A stretch of DNA of 64,000 bases from CADEED01 sp963711635 (lineage in GTDB: Bacteria > Pseudomonadota > Gammaproteobacteria > Steroidobacterales > Steroidobacteraceae): positions 248,001-312,000 of the forward strand of contig CAVQEZ010000024.1 of the NCBI GenBank assembly GCA_963711635.1. Direction: 5' to 3'. The notes beneath the pieces are model-generated. The model saw nothing but the letters and a program-made list of their open reading frames with translations. It was not told where the DNA came from and searched no databases. This document shows, one piece after another, positions 18,331-27,527 of the stretch (its first letter is position 1; every line of letters begins with the position of its first letter). The position numbers were made by a program, and so were the translations under genes.

Positions 18331-18847
18331 TTAGTCCGGCTTCTGCATGACCGAGCCGCAGACGCGGCAGGTGCAGATGCGCGGGCGTGCCGAAAAATCG
18401 TTCGAAGATCGGCGGAAGCTGGGTCTCGATGTTGGTGATCTCGGCGAATTCCTCGTACAGCTTGTTGCCACAGTCCTCGCAGTACCACTGGAAGCCGTCG
18501 CGTTCGCCGGGCCGGCGGGTCCGCTCGATGACCAGGCCCACCGTGTCGGCGGGCCGGCGCGGCGAATGCGGCATGTTAGGTGGCAGCAGGAAGATCTCGC
18601 CTTCGCCGATGGGGATGTCCACGCGCCGCCCGTCCTGGATGGTGGCCAGCGTGATGCCGCCCTCGAGCTGGTAGAAGAATTCCTCGCCCGGATCGACGTG
18701 GAAATCCTTGCGGCTGTTCGGTCCACCCACGACCATGATGATGAACTCGCTGTCGGTGAATACCTGCTTGTTGCCCACGGGCGGCTTGAGCAGGTGGCGG
18801 TGCTCGTCGATCCAGCGCTTGAAATTGAAAGACTTCAGCTCGCGCAT
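18331..18847 (-). CDS. 3-Hydroxyanthranilate 3,4-dioxygenase, frameshifted at C-terminus
   Basis: A cupin dioxygenase of ~171 residues (bacterial nbaC/haao type). It opens 3-hydroxyanthranilate to the precursor of quinolinate. The iron-site region is SRKDFHVDPGEEFFYQLEGG (His, Glu) and PPNMPHSPRRPADT (second His). The C-terminal rubredoxin-like metal site of bacterial enzymes is YCEDCG plus CRVCG. An extra base near 18391 pushes the last ~20 codons out of frame; without it the protein ends ICTCRVCGSVMQKPD. Start is ATG 18847 (MRELKSFNF), 7 nt from a TATGAT box. ATG 18859 lies inside that box and is less likely. First gene of the operon. Confidence 0.93.
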
Positions 18848-18854
18848 GGTCCGA

Positions 18855-18860
18855 ATCATA
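18855..18860 (-). promoter_or_regulatory. -10 box of the kynurenine operon (leaderless)
   Basis: TATGAT on the minus strand, near consensus, ends 7 nt before the haao ATG at 18847. The predicted transcription start falls on the start codon. No -35 hexamer or operator is obvious upstream. Confidence 0.55.
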
Positions 18861-18956
18861 TGCGCTGGCCGCCCATGATGTGACCGTCTCCACAAATGCG
18901 CGCCCTGTCGCCTCCCGGCGTCACGCCGGCGGCCCTAACGGGCCTTTGCCGCATGT

Positions 18957-18962
18957 TATGTT
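18957..18962 (+). promoter_or_regulatory. -10 box for leaderless lipoprotein gene
   Basis: TATGTT lies 8 nt before the ATG at 18971. No Shine-Dalgarno fits between. It diverges from the kynurenine operon promoter about 100 bp away. Confidence 0.4.
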
Positions 18963-18970
18963 TGCCGCCC

Positions 18971-19593
18971 ATGAAAGCCCGCCTTGTGTACATCGCCGTC
19001 GCGAGCCTCGCGATTTCGGCCTGCAGCTCGATGCACATGCCGAAAATCTGGCCCTTCTACAAGAAGCCGAAGCCGGTCCCCGAGGCGGTGCACGAGCTGG
19101 ACCTGGTCAATGCCGACGGCACTCCGGCGAGCTACCCGCAGTACTGGAAGCGCAATACGCTGGTCATCGATCTGTCCGGCGCCAGTGGCACGGGCAGTGT
19201 CACGGCGCGCCTGCCGGCCGAGACCACCTGGCCGGTGCGCGTGGCCGTGCGCGTGCAGCCGGGCAGCGTTCAGCAGATCGAAGTGCAGGGCGAGGAGCGC
19301 AGTGTCCTGCCGGTGGCGCCCGAGGGTGTCGATGCCCATGGACCTCGAATTCGCGCCCAGCGTGTACTCGGCCGACGACCGCGGCTGTCTACATCAACTG
19401 GGGCTACATGCCGCAGTTCGCGGAAGCCGTGATCGAGCCCGAGCCTGCGCGCCGGATTCGTGTCGCCGACGCAGGTGCCGGAGTACGTCACGGCACCGGC
19501 CGCGCCCGACACGAAACCACGCCCAGCGCCAGCGAGATCATTCCGCCGGCGGAAGCCGCGCCGGCTCAGCCTTCGCCGCCGCCCGGCACCTGA
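18971..19593 (+). CDS. Uncharacterised lipoprotein, four frame changes
   Basis: About 205 residues when read through. It begins with a signal peptide and lipobox, MKARLVYIAVASLAISACSS, cysteine at residue 18. The body has DLSGASGTGSVTARLP, VAVRVQPGSVQQIEVQGEE, and after frame repair MDLEFAPSVYSAD, AVYINWGYMPQFAEAVIEPE and GFVSPTQVPEYVTAPAAP. The tail is Pro/Ala-rich (SEIIPPAEAAPAQPSPPPGT). Breaks fit extra bases near 19336, 19379 and 19453 and a missing C near 19517. No domain was recognised. The 3' end overlaps the convergent apaH by 28 nt. Probably outer-membrane attached; function unknown. Confidence 0.6.
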
Positions 19594-20406
19594 TGCGCTG
19601 AGCAGGCCAGCTGCACGGGCTCGGCCTCCACATCGAGGTTCACCGCGGTCAGCGCGCCGCCCCAGACGCAGCCCGTATCGAGCGCCAGCAGGTCGGCGCC
19701 GCCGCTTGAACCCGAGCGTCGACCAGTGACCGCAGATCACGCGCACGTCGCGCGTCTTGCGGCCGGGCACGTCGAACCAGGGTAGGAAGTCCTCGGGCTG
19801 TTCGCCGGGCGCGCCTTTCATCTTGAGATCCACGGTGCCGTCGCGCCGGCAGAAGCGCATGCGCGTGAACACATTGATGACGAAGCGCAGCCGGTCCATG
19901 CCGCGCAGGTTGTCGTTCCATTGCTCGGGCTTGTTGCCGTACATGGCGTCGAACAGCGTGCGCGCGTCGTCGCGCAGCACCGCCTCGACCTCGCGCGCCA
20001 GCTTGGCGGCGGAACGCGGCGTCCACGCGGGCACCAGGCCGGCATGCACCAGGAAATCGCCGCGCGGTTCGTCGAACACCGCCAGCGGCCGGCCTAACAA
20101 CCACTCGAGCAGCTGGTCGCGATCGGATGCCTCGAGGATCTCCTCGAGCGTATCGCCGTCCTTGGGTTTGCGCTTCGATCCGTAGGCGAGCGCCAGCAGG
20201 TGCAGGTCATGGTTGCCGAGCACCACGGTGGCATTGGCGCCGAGCGCGCGCACGAAACGCAGGGTTTCGAGCGACTTCGGCCCGCGGTTCACGAGGTCGC
20301 CGACGAACCACAACTGGTCGCGGTCGGCGGAGTAGTTGCAGCGCTCGAGCAGCGCCTTCAGTTCGTCGCAGCAGCCCTGGACATCGCCGATGGCGTAGCG
20401 GGCCAT
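19566..20406 (-). CDS. apaH: Symmetrical bis(5'-nucleosyl)-tetraphosphatase, frameshifted
   Basis: A calcineurin-type phosphoesterase of ~279 residues that splits Ap4A to ADP. The metal motifs are IGDVQGCCDEL, FVGDLVNRGPKSLETL and VLGNHDLHLLALAYG, with DFLVHAGLVPAW and VICGHWSTLG downstream. One surplus base near 19703 shifts the frame; the repaired end reads GGADLLALDTGCVWGGALTAVNL and stops at 19566. Without repair the ORF runs into unrelated sequence. It follows apaG by 14 nt in the lptD-surA-pdxA-rsmA-apaG-apaH operon, the standard gammaproteobacterial order. Confidence 0.94.
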
Positions 20407-20420
20407 GCGTTACGCGATAC

Positions 20421-20801
20421 TCAATGGAGCAGCCTCGGCATCGCGAGCCGGAACGCCGCGATGGGCGCGTCGAACTGCTCACCATCGTCGGCAACCATCT
20501 GGTAGCTGCCCTGCATGGCACCCACCGGCGTTTCCAGTACCGCGCCGCTGGAGTAGCGAAAGCGCTGCCCGGGCTTGAGGTAGGGCTGTTCGCCGACCAC
20601 GCCTTCGCCACGGACTTCCTGCACCTTGCCGTTGGAGTCGGTGATGATCCAGTGCCGGGTCAGGAGCCGCGCCGGTACGCTGCCTTCGTTGCGGATGGTG
20701 ATGGTGTAGGAGAAGACGTAGCGACGATCTTTTGGATCGGATTGTTCCGCGAGGTAGCTGGTGTCGACTTCGACGCGGATCTTGTGAGGGCTCTCGTCCA
20801 T
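20421..20801 (-). CDS. apaG: ApaG protein (DUF525)
   Basis: A 126-residue single-domain protein with the fibronectin-III-like ApaG fold. Conserved stretches are RYVFSYTITIRNEG, LLTRHWIITDSNG, GEGVVGEQPYLKPGQRF, and TPVGAMQGSYQMV. Genetic work in enterics ties apaG to Co2+ resistance and Mg2+ efflux; its biochemical role is unresolved. It lies between rsmA and apaH in the operon. ATG 20801 gives the normal length. Confidence 0.96.
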   Translation of the reverse strand: MDESPHKIRVEVDTSYLAEQSDPKDRRYVFSYTITIRNEGSVPARLLTRHWIITDSNGKVQEVRGEGVVGEQPYLKPGQRFRYSSGAVLETPVGAMQGSYQMVADDGEQFDAPIAAFRLAMPRLLH

Positions 20802-20822
20802 ACGGCGCCCGATGATACAGAA

Positions 20823-21604
20823 CTACGAGCGTCTCGGGCACATGCGCCGCGAGCGCGGCGAATTCGCGCGGGCGAGAGCGTTTCCGGCCGCACGCCCGGG
20901 TCGATGCCCGCGGCGACGATGGCCTCCGCGTCCAGCAGCGAACGCAGCGCATTGCGCAGTGTCTTGCGTCGATGCGAGAAAGCCGCCGATACAGTGCGCG
21001 CAAAGGCTCGTGGTAGCGCGAAGGCGGGCTCACGCCGCACCGAGAGGCGGGCCACCGCCGACCAGACGCGGGGCGCGGGCGTGAACGCGCCGGGACCGAC
21101 GTCGAACAGGTGCCGCGCCTCGAACCAGGGTGCCAGCATGACGGTGAGCCGGCCGTATTCGCCGCTGCCCGGCACGGCCGCGATCCGGTCGATGACTTCC
21201 TTCTGCAGCATCACGTGCAGGTCGACGATGTGCTCATGCGCGGCGGCGACGTGAAACAGCAGTGGCGTGGAGATGTTGTAGGGCAGGTTGCCGATGACGC
21301 GCAGGCGTGCGCCGCGCTGGCGGCTCAGCTCCGCCAGGTCGAACTTCAGCGCATCGGAATCGTGCAGCTGGAATCCGGCCGCCGAGCCGAAACGCTGGCG
21401 CAGCAGCGCGGCGAGATCGCGATCGATCTCCACGGCGTCCAGGGACTTCGATCGGCCGACGAGCATTTCGGTGAGCGCGCCGCGGCCGGGGCCGATCTCG
21501 AGCAGCGCGTCGCCGGGCTGCGGATCGACCTCGCGCACGATGCGCTCGAGCACGCTGCGATCGTGCAGGAAGTGCTGGCCGAAACGCTTGCGGGCATATA
21601 TCAC
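20823..21604 (-). CDS. rsmA: 16S rRNA dimethyladenosine transferase KsgA/RsmA, 3' end disturbed
   Basis: Dimethylates A1518/A1519 in 16S rRNA helix 45 using SAM. Family motifs are RKRFGQHFLHD, LLEIGPGRGALTEML (SAM motif I), RVIGNLPYNISTPLLF (NLPY catalytic loop) and AFTPAPRVWSAV, with SHRRKTLRNALR near the C-terminus. The GTG start at 21604 overlaps the pdxA stop (GTGA). After RPETLSPA the frame breaks near 20868. The restored EFAALAAHV suggests the true end is close to 20823, but a second small shift is needed and the exact stop is not certain. Confidence 0.92.
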
Positions 21605-22582
21605 GCGGTTCTGGAGGCGAACTCGATGGCCAGGCGCGTGGCGGCGACCAGGCTGCCCGCGTCCGCCCGTCCGGTGCCTGCCAGGTCCAGCGCCGTGCCA
21701 TGGTCCACCGAGGTGCGCACGATGGGCAGGCCCAGCGTGACGTTGACCGCGTGGCCGAAACCGGAGTGCTTGAGCACCGGCAGGCCCTGGTCGTGGTACA
21801 TGGCCAATACCACATCGTAGTTAGACAGGTGCCGCGGCACGAATACGGTGTCGGCGGGCAGCGGTCCGTCGACCAGCATGCCGGCGGCACGCGCACGCTC
21901 CACCGCCGGGGCGATCACGTCACGATCCTCGGTGCCGAGGTGGCCGCTTTCGCCGGCGTGCGGATTCAGGCCGCAGACCGCGATGCGCGGGCGCGAGATG
22001 CCCCACAGCCGCTGCACGTCGGCGTGCACGATGTCGAGCGTGGTGGTCGAGCAGCTCGGGCGTGATCGCGTCGCTGACCGCGCGCAGCGGCAGATGCGTG
22101 GTGGCCAGCGCCACGCGCAGCGAATCGGCCGCGAGCAGCATGACCGGATGCCGGGTTTGGGTGCGCGCGGCGAGATACTCGGTGTGCCCGGTGAACGGCA
22201 CGCCCGCGTCGTTGATGACGCTCTTCTGCACGGGTGCGGTGACCATGGCGGCGAACTCGCCGCTGCGCGCGCCATCGATGGCGCGATCGAGCAGGGCCAG
22301 CACGTGGCGCGCGTTGGCCGTATCGAGACGCCCGGCGACGCACGGAGCGCCCAGCGGCACGTCGAGCACGCGCAGCGCGCCCGGGCGCGGCGGGTCATCC
22401 GGCTCATAGGCGATCAGCGGCAGATCATGGCCCATCATGCTCGCGCGTTCTTGCAGCAGGGCCCGATTGCCGATGACGATCAATTCAGCGGGGAAATCCT
22501 GTTGGGCGAGCGCGAGGCACAGATCCGGTCCGATGCCGGCGGGTTCTCCCGCGGTGACGGCGATTCTCTGGCCTGGCTTCAG
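21601..22582 (-). CDS. pdxA: 4-Hydroxythreonine-4-phosphate dehydrogenase, frameshifted
   Basis: A ~326-residue enzyme of pyridoxal 5'-phosphate biosynthesis, oxidising 4-phosphohydroxythreonine. Motifs are AVTAGEPAGIGPDL at the N-terminus, FTGHTEYLA, and GLNPHAGESGHLGTED. The metal-binding stretch is LAMYHDQGLPVLKHSGFG. The frame changes near 22046, where one extra C turns DHTLDIVHAD into an out-of-frame read. The likely start is CTG 22582, overlapping the surA stop; an ATG at 22627 inside surA is the alternative. The stop overlaps the rsmA GTG. PLP made here would serve KynU, Dat and the decarboxylase in this window. Confidence 0.93.
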
Positions 22583-23894
22583 AGCTTGTACTCGACGTAC
22601 GCCTCGTCGCGCAGGCGGCGCAGCCACAGCTCGGTCTCTTCGTCGGCCTTGGACTCGCGCAGCCGCTGGAACGCCTGCTGCCGCATCATGTCCTGGGTGG
22701 TGTCGAACTGCCGGCGGCCCAGCAGCTGGATGATGTGCCAGCCGAACTGCGTGCGGAACGGCTGACTGATCTCATCGGGCTGCAGCTGCGCGAGCTGCTT
22801 TTCGAATTCCGGCACGAAGGTGCCCGGTCCGGCCCAGCCGAGGTCGCCGCCTTCCGCGGCCGAACCCGGGTCTTCGGAAACCACCGAAGCCACGGCCGTG
22901 AAGTTCTCACCCTTGTTGACGATGCGATCGCGGATCGATGCCAGCTTCTGCTGCACGGTGGCGTCGTCCTGCAATTCGTTGGGCTTGATCAGGATGTGTC
23001 GCGCGTGCACCTGGTTGGTGATGACCTGCTGGCTGCCGCGCATCTCGTTGAGCTTGACGATGTGGAAGCCCGAAGGCGTGCGCAACGGCTTGGTGACGTC
23101 ACCTGCTTTCATGCCCGCGATGAGCTCGGTGAGGAAGGTGGGCAGCTCGGATCCTTTGCGCACGCCCAGCCGGCCACCTTCGAGCGCGGTCTGCGCGTTG
23201 GAGTACTGCACCGCCAGGCGCGCGAAGTCTTCACCGGCGCTGGCCTTCTGATACACGTCTTCGGCCTTCTTCGTGGCCTCGTCGAGCTCCTCCGGTGTCG
23301 CGGCCTGGGGCACGGCGATCAGGATGTGCGAGACGTCGTACTCGTTCGACTCCGACGGCATCTTCTTCTGGCGATCGAGGAACTGCTCGATCTCGCGCGG
23401 GCTGACGTTGATGCGGCCGATGACGTCGCGCTGACGCAGGATCTGCATGGCCAGTTCCTTGCGCAGCGAGTCGCGATAGCTGGCGTAGTCGATGCCCTGG
23501 GCGGCCAGCGCATTCGGCAGGTCGGTGAGCTTGATCTTGTTCTGCGTGGCGACGTCGCTCAGCGCGTTGTTGAGCGTCTCGTCGGGCACCTTGATGCCGG
23601 CACGGTCCGCGCGCTGCATCTGCAGCTCCTGCAGGACCAGCCGGTCGAGCACCTGGCGTTGCAGGACGTTCTGCGGCGGCAGGTCCAGCTTCTGCTCGCG
23701 CAGACGCTCGGTGATGATGATCATCTGCTCGTCCAGCTCGCTCTGCAGCACCACGCCTTCGTTGACGGTGGCGGCGATGCGATCCAGCAACACGCCGGAG
23801 CTGGAGGCCTCGCGCGTCTGTGCGAGCGCGGCCTGCGCCAGGAAGGTCGCGGCCAGCAGCGATGGAATACGCGCGAAATTACTTTTGAAATCAT
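22579..23894 (-). CDS. surA: Periplasmic chaperone/peptidyl-prolyl isomerase SurA, frameshifted in signal peptide
   Basis: An outer-membrane protein chaperone of ~438 residues. The N-terminal SurA domain (LLDRIAATVNEGVVLQSELD) precedes two parvulin domains, the first around YDVSHILIAVP and the second around VHARHILIKPNE. A short C-terminal helix ends VEYKL. The signal peptide is out of frame: ATG 23894 (MISKVISRVF) joins LLAATFLAQAALAQ if one C is added near 23864. The ATG overlaps the lptD stop (ATGA), and its TGA overlaps the pdxA start. LptD is a classic SurA client, encoded just upstream. Confidence 0.94.
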
Positions 23895-26137
23895 GGAGTT
23901 ATTTTTCCGGGCAGCGAAGTTTCCCGGGAGTATCCTCGAATTGCGTGTTCCAGGAAAGCGTCGTCAGCCGTTCCGACACTGCGCAATCCGTTCAGTTCCA
24001 GGGATATCAGGAACTCGGTCTCGCTGCTGCCGTTGCGATTCGACACGGAGCGGCGCGCGATGGCGCGCAGCTTGTAGCAGCACGCCTTGTATTCGAAGCC
24101 GGCGAACTGATCCAGGGTCTTCGAATCGAGCAGGCTGTAGACATATCGCCCGTACACATTCCAGCGATTGCTGATGGGCCAGGCCACCGAGGTGTCCACC
24201 TGTTCGATGCGATCGCGCAGCGCGCGGTAGGCAAGATTCACGACGCGCTCGCCGCCGGGCCGGTACTGCAGGCGGTACTGCAGCCGCTCGGTGCGCTCGT
24301 CCTCGGGATTCCACTGGTAGCCGGCATCCAGGTTCCAGTTCTTGTATGCGGTCAGCGAAACCTGCGCGATGAAGTCGGAGGTGTCGCGCGTTGCCGGCGG
24401 CTCGTCCGGCAGCACCACGCGCGGCTTTTCGAAGTAGTAAGCCTGGCCCACGCTCACGGCGAGGTATTGCGCGCCGCTGGACGAATCGAGCAGGCGACTG
24501 CTGAGGCCCACGGCGATCTGGTTGGCGTCGTTGACGCGGTCGGCACCGACGTATCGGTTGGTGCGATACAGCTGCACGAGGTTCAGGTCCGGCAGCCCGG
24601 TGTCGAACAGCGGCAACTGGCTCTGGTCGCGAAACGGTGTGTACAGGTACAGCGCTCGCGGTTCGAGAGTGAGGCGGCGCTGGCCCTGCGAGCCGGAGCT
24701 GCGCTCGAACACCAGGCCTGCGTCGAGAGTCGCGAACGGCAGCGAACGCGTGGGCGAATCGTCGGCTCCGGCAGGCTGGTTCTCGAGCGAGTACTGCGTG
24801 TAGCGGTAGCCCGCCGAGGGGCGCACGAAGAACCCCGGCGCCGACCAGTCGAGGCCGGCGCGCGGCGCCACGTCGAGACGCCAGCCGGTGATCCCGGTGT
24901 TGCGGTCGAAGTTCACCATCTCCGCGTCGAAGCCATAGTCGATGCTGCCGAGGCCCTTGTTCCAGTCGCCCGAAGCCAGCAGCCGCGGTGCGCGCGAGTA
25001 CGGGCGGTCCTCGGCGGCGAGCTCGTCGTCGATGACCTGGAAATCCTGCATCTGGCCGCGCACGTTGAAGTGTTCGTCGCGATACGTGATCTCGGCCAGG
25101 CGTTCGGCGAACGGCACGCTGGTTCCCTCCGGGCCGCGCGCGAAGTCCTCGAAGTAGCTGGTGTCGCTGACGTCCGTGGCATCGATGCGCACGCGCCACT
25201 CGCCGGGCAGCTCGGCGATGTGGTTCAGGGTGACGCGCGAACGATTCCGGTTGGCGACGTCGTCGTCGGGTAGATAGTTGAATTCGAAGCTGCCGCGCTG
25301 GCGGCGCGTCAGGTAACGCACTTCGCCGGCCAGGTCCACGCCGCGCTTGGAGTAGTAGACCGGTTCGGCCGTGAAATCCAGGTTCGGCCGGACGTTCCAG
25401 TAGTAAGGCACTTCGAATACCGCGCCATTGCGCGACGACGCGCCGACGGTCGGGAACAGGAAACCGCTCTTGCGCTGCGGGCCGATCGGAAAGCTGAACC
25501 ACGGCGCATAGAGAATGGGCACTCCCTTGAACTCCACCTTGGTGCCGCGCCCGGTGCCGGTGCCCGCGCGGGTGTCGAGCTCCATCTGCTTCGCTTCGAT
25601 CTGCCAGTCCACCTTGTCCGGCGGGCAGGTGGTGAAGTTGACGCCTTCCAGCGTGACCTTGCCGTTGGCGTCGGCGCGCAGGTTGCGGGCCGCGCCGCGC
25701 GCGCCGCGCTCCGGCAGTTCGAACTGCGTTCCCTGGAAGTCGGCGCCCAGGGCCGGCGAGTACGTGCCGGCGTTGCCGCGGACCACCAGCAGGGGATCGG
25801 TGTATTCGATGCCCCCGGTGAGCTTGGCACTCTGGTCGCCGGCGTTGTATTCGAGGCAGTCGGCCCGGATGCGCCGCTCTCCCTGGCGCATCTCGACGTT
25901 GCCACAGAGTCTGGCGTTGCCGTCGACGTCGAACTCGAAGTTGTCGTCGTCGCTCTCGATGGTGATGGGCTGGTCGGCGGGATCCGCGGCCGGCGTGGTG
26001 GACTTGGCCGGCGCGGGCGCGTCGCTGACTACCATGGGCTCGGGGCAGGGTGGCTCGTCGGCATGCGCTGCCTCGACGACGAGCAGCAGCGAAAGTCCGA
26101 GGCCGCGAATCGCGACCGTGATCGAGGTCTCTGGCAC
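23891..26137 (-). CDS. lptD: LPS-assembly protein LptD
   Basis: An outer-membrane beta-barrel of ~748 residues that inserts lipopolysaccharide into the outer leaflet together with LptE. A signal peptide (GLGLSLLLVVEAAHA) is followed by an OstA/LptA-like beta-jellyroll (ITIESDDDNFEFDVDGNARL) and a long barrel (PILYAPWFSFPIG, SGFLFPTVGASS). Disulfide-forming cysteines typical of LptD are seen in ARLCGNV and in the pair KACCYKLR near the C-terminus. GTG 26137 gives a normal signal peptide; an in-frame upstream ATG at 26173 would overlap amgK. It heads the lptD-surA-pdxA-rsmA-apaG-apaH operon. No frame breaks. Confidence 0.95.
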   Translation of the reverse strand: MPETSITVAIRGLGLSLLLVVEAAHADEPPCPEPMVVSDAPAPAKSTTPAADPADQPITIESDDDNFEFDVDGNARLCGNVEMRQGERRIRADCLEYNAGDQSAKLTGGIEYTDPLLVVRGNAGTYSPALGADFQGTQFELPERGARGAARNLRADANGKVTLEGVNFTTCPPDKVDWQIEAKQMELDTRAGTGTGRGTKVEFKGVPILYAPWFSFPIGPQRKSGFLFPTVGASSRNGAVFEVPYYWNVRPNLDFTAEPVYYSKRGVDLAGEVRYLTRRQRGSFEFNYLPDDDVANRNRSRVTLNHIAELPGEWRVRIDATDVSDTSYFEDFARGPEGTSVPFAERLAEITYRDEHFNVRGQMQDFQVIDDELAAEDRPYSRAPRLLASGDWNKGLGSIDYGFDAEMVNFDRNTGITGWRLDVAPRAGLDWSAPGFFVRPSAGYRYTQYSLENQPAGADDSPTRSLPFATLDAGLVFERSSGSQGQRRLTLEPRALYLYTPFRDQSQLPLFDTGLPDLNLVQLYRTNRYVGADRVNDANQIAVGLSSRLLDSSSGAQYLAVSVGQAYYFEKPRVVLPDEPPATRDTSDFIAQVSLTAYKNWNLDAGYQWNPEDERTERLQYRLQYRPGGERVVNLAYRALRDRIEQVDTSVAWPISNRWNVYGRYVYSLLDSKTLDQFAGFEYKACCYKLRAIARRSVSNRNGSSETEFLISLELNGLRSVGTADDAFLEHAIRGYSRETSLPGKITP

Positions 26138-26148
26138 AGTTTGCGCAC

Positions 26149-26154
26149 TATACT
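26149..26154 (+). promoter_or_regulatory. -10 box between lptD and amgK
   Basis: TATACT on the plus strand lies 7 nt before the amgK ATG at 26162. The overlapping minus-strand TATAGT (26152-26147) lies 9 nt before the lptD GTG. With only 24 bp between the divergent starts, both transcripts would be leaderless or nearly so. Confidence 0.5.
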
Positions 26155-26161
26155 TATGTGA

Positions 26162-27527
26162 ATGCTCGAGCACGACCCGCGCCTCAACCTCATCCGGACT
26201 TGGCTGACACGCGACCTGGGATGGCGCATAGGTCGCATCAGCGTGGCATCAGCGGATGCGAGCTTCCGTCGCTATTTCCGCGTGTCGCGTGGGGATGTCG
26301 ATCCCGCCGCATGGGCGCCTCGCGCCGACACGCTCATCGTCATGGACGCGCCGCCCGGCAAGGAAGACATCGCGCCGTATCTCAAGGTATCGACGCTGCT
26401 CGAACAGGCGGGCGCGCACATCCCTCACGTCCACGCCTCGGATGCGCGCCGGGGATTCGTGGTGATGGAAGACCTGGGCAACACCCAGTACCTGTCGCTG
26501 CTGAAGACCGGCCGCGGTGTCGACAAGCTGTACGGCGACGCCCTGGCCACGCTGGCCAACATCCAGGTGCGCGGCATCAAGGCGGCACAGCAGCTGGCCC
26601 CCTATGACCGGGGGCCGCTCGAGCGCGAGCTCAACCTCATGCCCGAATGGTTCCTGCGCAAACACTTCGGGCTCGAGCTCACGCCCGAGGAGCTTGCGCT
26701 GCTGACGGTGACCTTCGAGATCCTCATCAACGAGGCATTGCTGCAGCCGCAGGTGTTCGTGCATCGCGACTTCCACTCGCGCAACCTCATGGTGCTCCCT
26801 CCGAAGGGTGGGCCGGGGGTCATCGACTTCCAGGACGCGCTGCGCGGGCCGGTGGGCTATGACCTGGTCTCGCTGTTCAAGGATTGCTACATCGGCTGGT
26901 CGCGTGAGCGCGTCGAGCGCTGGGTGCGCGGTTACCGGCGGGTGCTGGGCAATCTCGGCGCGAATGTCGGCGACAGCGAATATCAGTTCCTGCGCTGGTT
27001 CGACCTCATCGGGGTGCAGCGGCACATCAAGGTGCTCGGCATCTTCTGCCGCCTGTGGTATCGCGACGGCAAGATCGGTTACCTCGCCGACCTGCCGCTC
27101 ACCTTTGAATATGTGCGCGATGCCTGCCGGCGATATCCCGAGCTGGTGGAATTCGAACGCTGGCTGGCCTGGCGTGTCGCCCCGTTGATGGAGGCGGCGA
27201 ATGCCCGCGAAATCACGCGCGCCATGCAGCAGGCCGCGCGCGGCGCCGCGCGGCGCAAGGCCAGGCGCAAGCCAAAACCCAAGCCAAACAAGCCCAGGCC
27301 CAAACCAAAGTCCAAGGCAAAATCCAGGCGTAAATCACTCAGGACGGGACGCAAGTCGAAGGCTTTGGTCGCGAAGCGGACGACGAAGCGCGTGACCAAG
27401 CGCGTGACGCAAGCGCGTGACCAAGCGTCTGAAGAATGCGCGCCGCGCTTCCCGCAAGCCCACGCCGCGCAAGCGCCTGGTGAAACGAACTGGTAAGCGT
27501 CGCGTCGCGCGGCGTCGCCACAAGTGA
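26162..27527 (+). CDS. amgK: N-acetylmuramate/N-acetylglucosamine kinase AmgK with H1-like basic tail
   Basis: An aminoglycoside-phosphotransferase-fold kinase (residues ~1-350) acting at the anomeric position of recycled MurNAc/GlcNAc. Motifs are SADASFRRYFRV, VVMEDLGNTQYL, FVHRDFHSRNLMV (catalytic loop) and GVIDFQDALRGPVGYDLVSL (metal loop). Beyond the kinase is a ~100-residue Lys/Arg/Pro tail (RKPKPKPNKPRPKPKSKAKS and TKRVTKRVT repeats) like AlgP or histone H1, absent from known AmgK. An extra G near 27408 hides its end; repaired, it ends TGKRRVARRRHK at 27527. That stop overlaps the murU GTG. The amgK-murU pair next to lptD is the Pseudomonas arrangement. Confidence 0.9.

Noticed and set aside
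22735..25273. Long plus-strand frames opposite surA and lptD (479 and 593 codons)
   Set aside because: Shadows of well-identified genes; composition reflects reverse-complemented codons and no motif or start signal is present.
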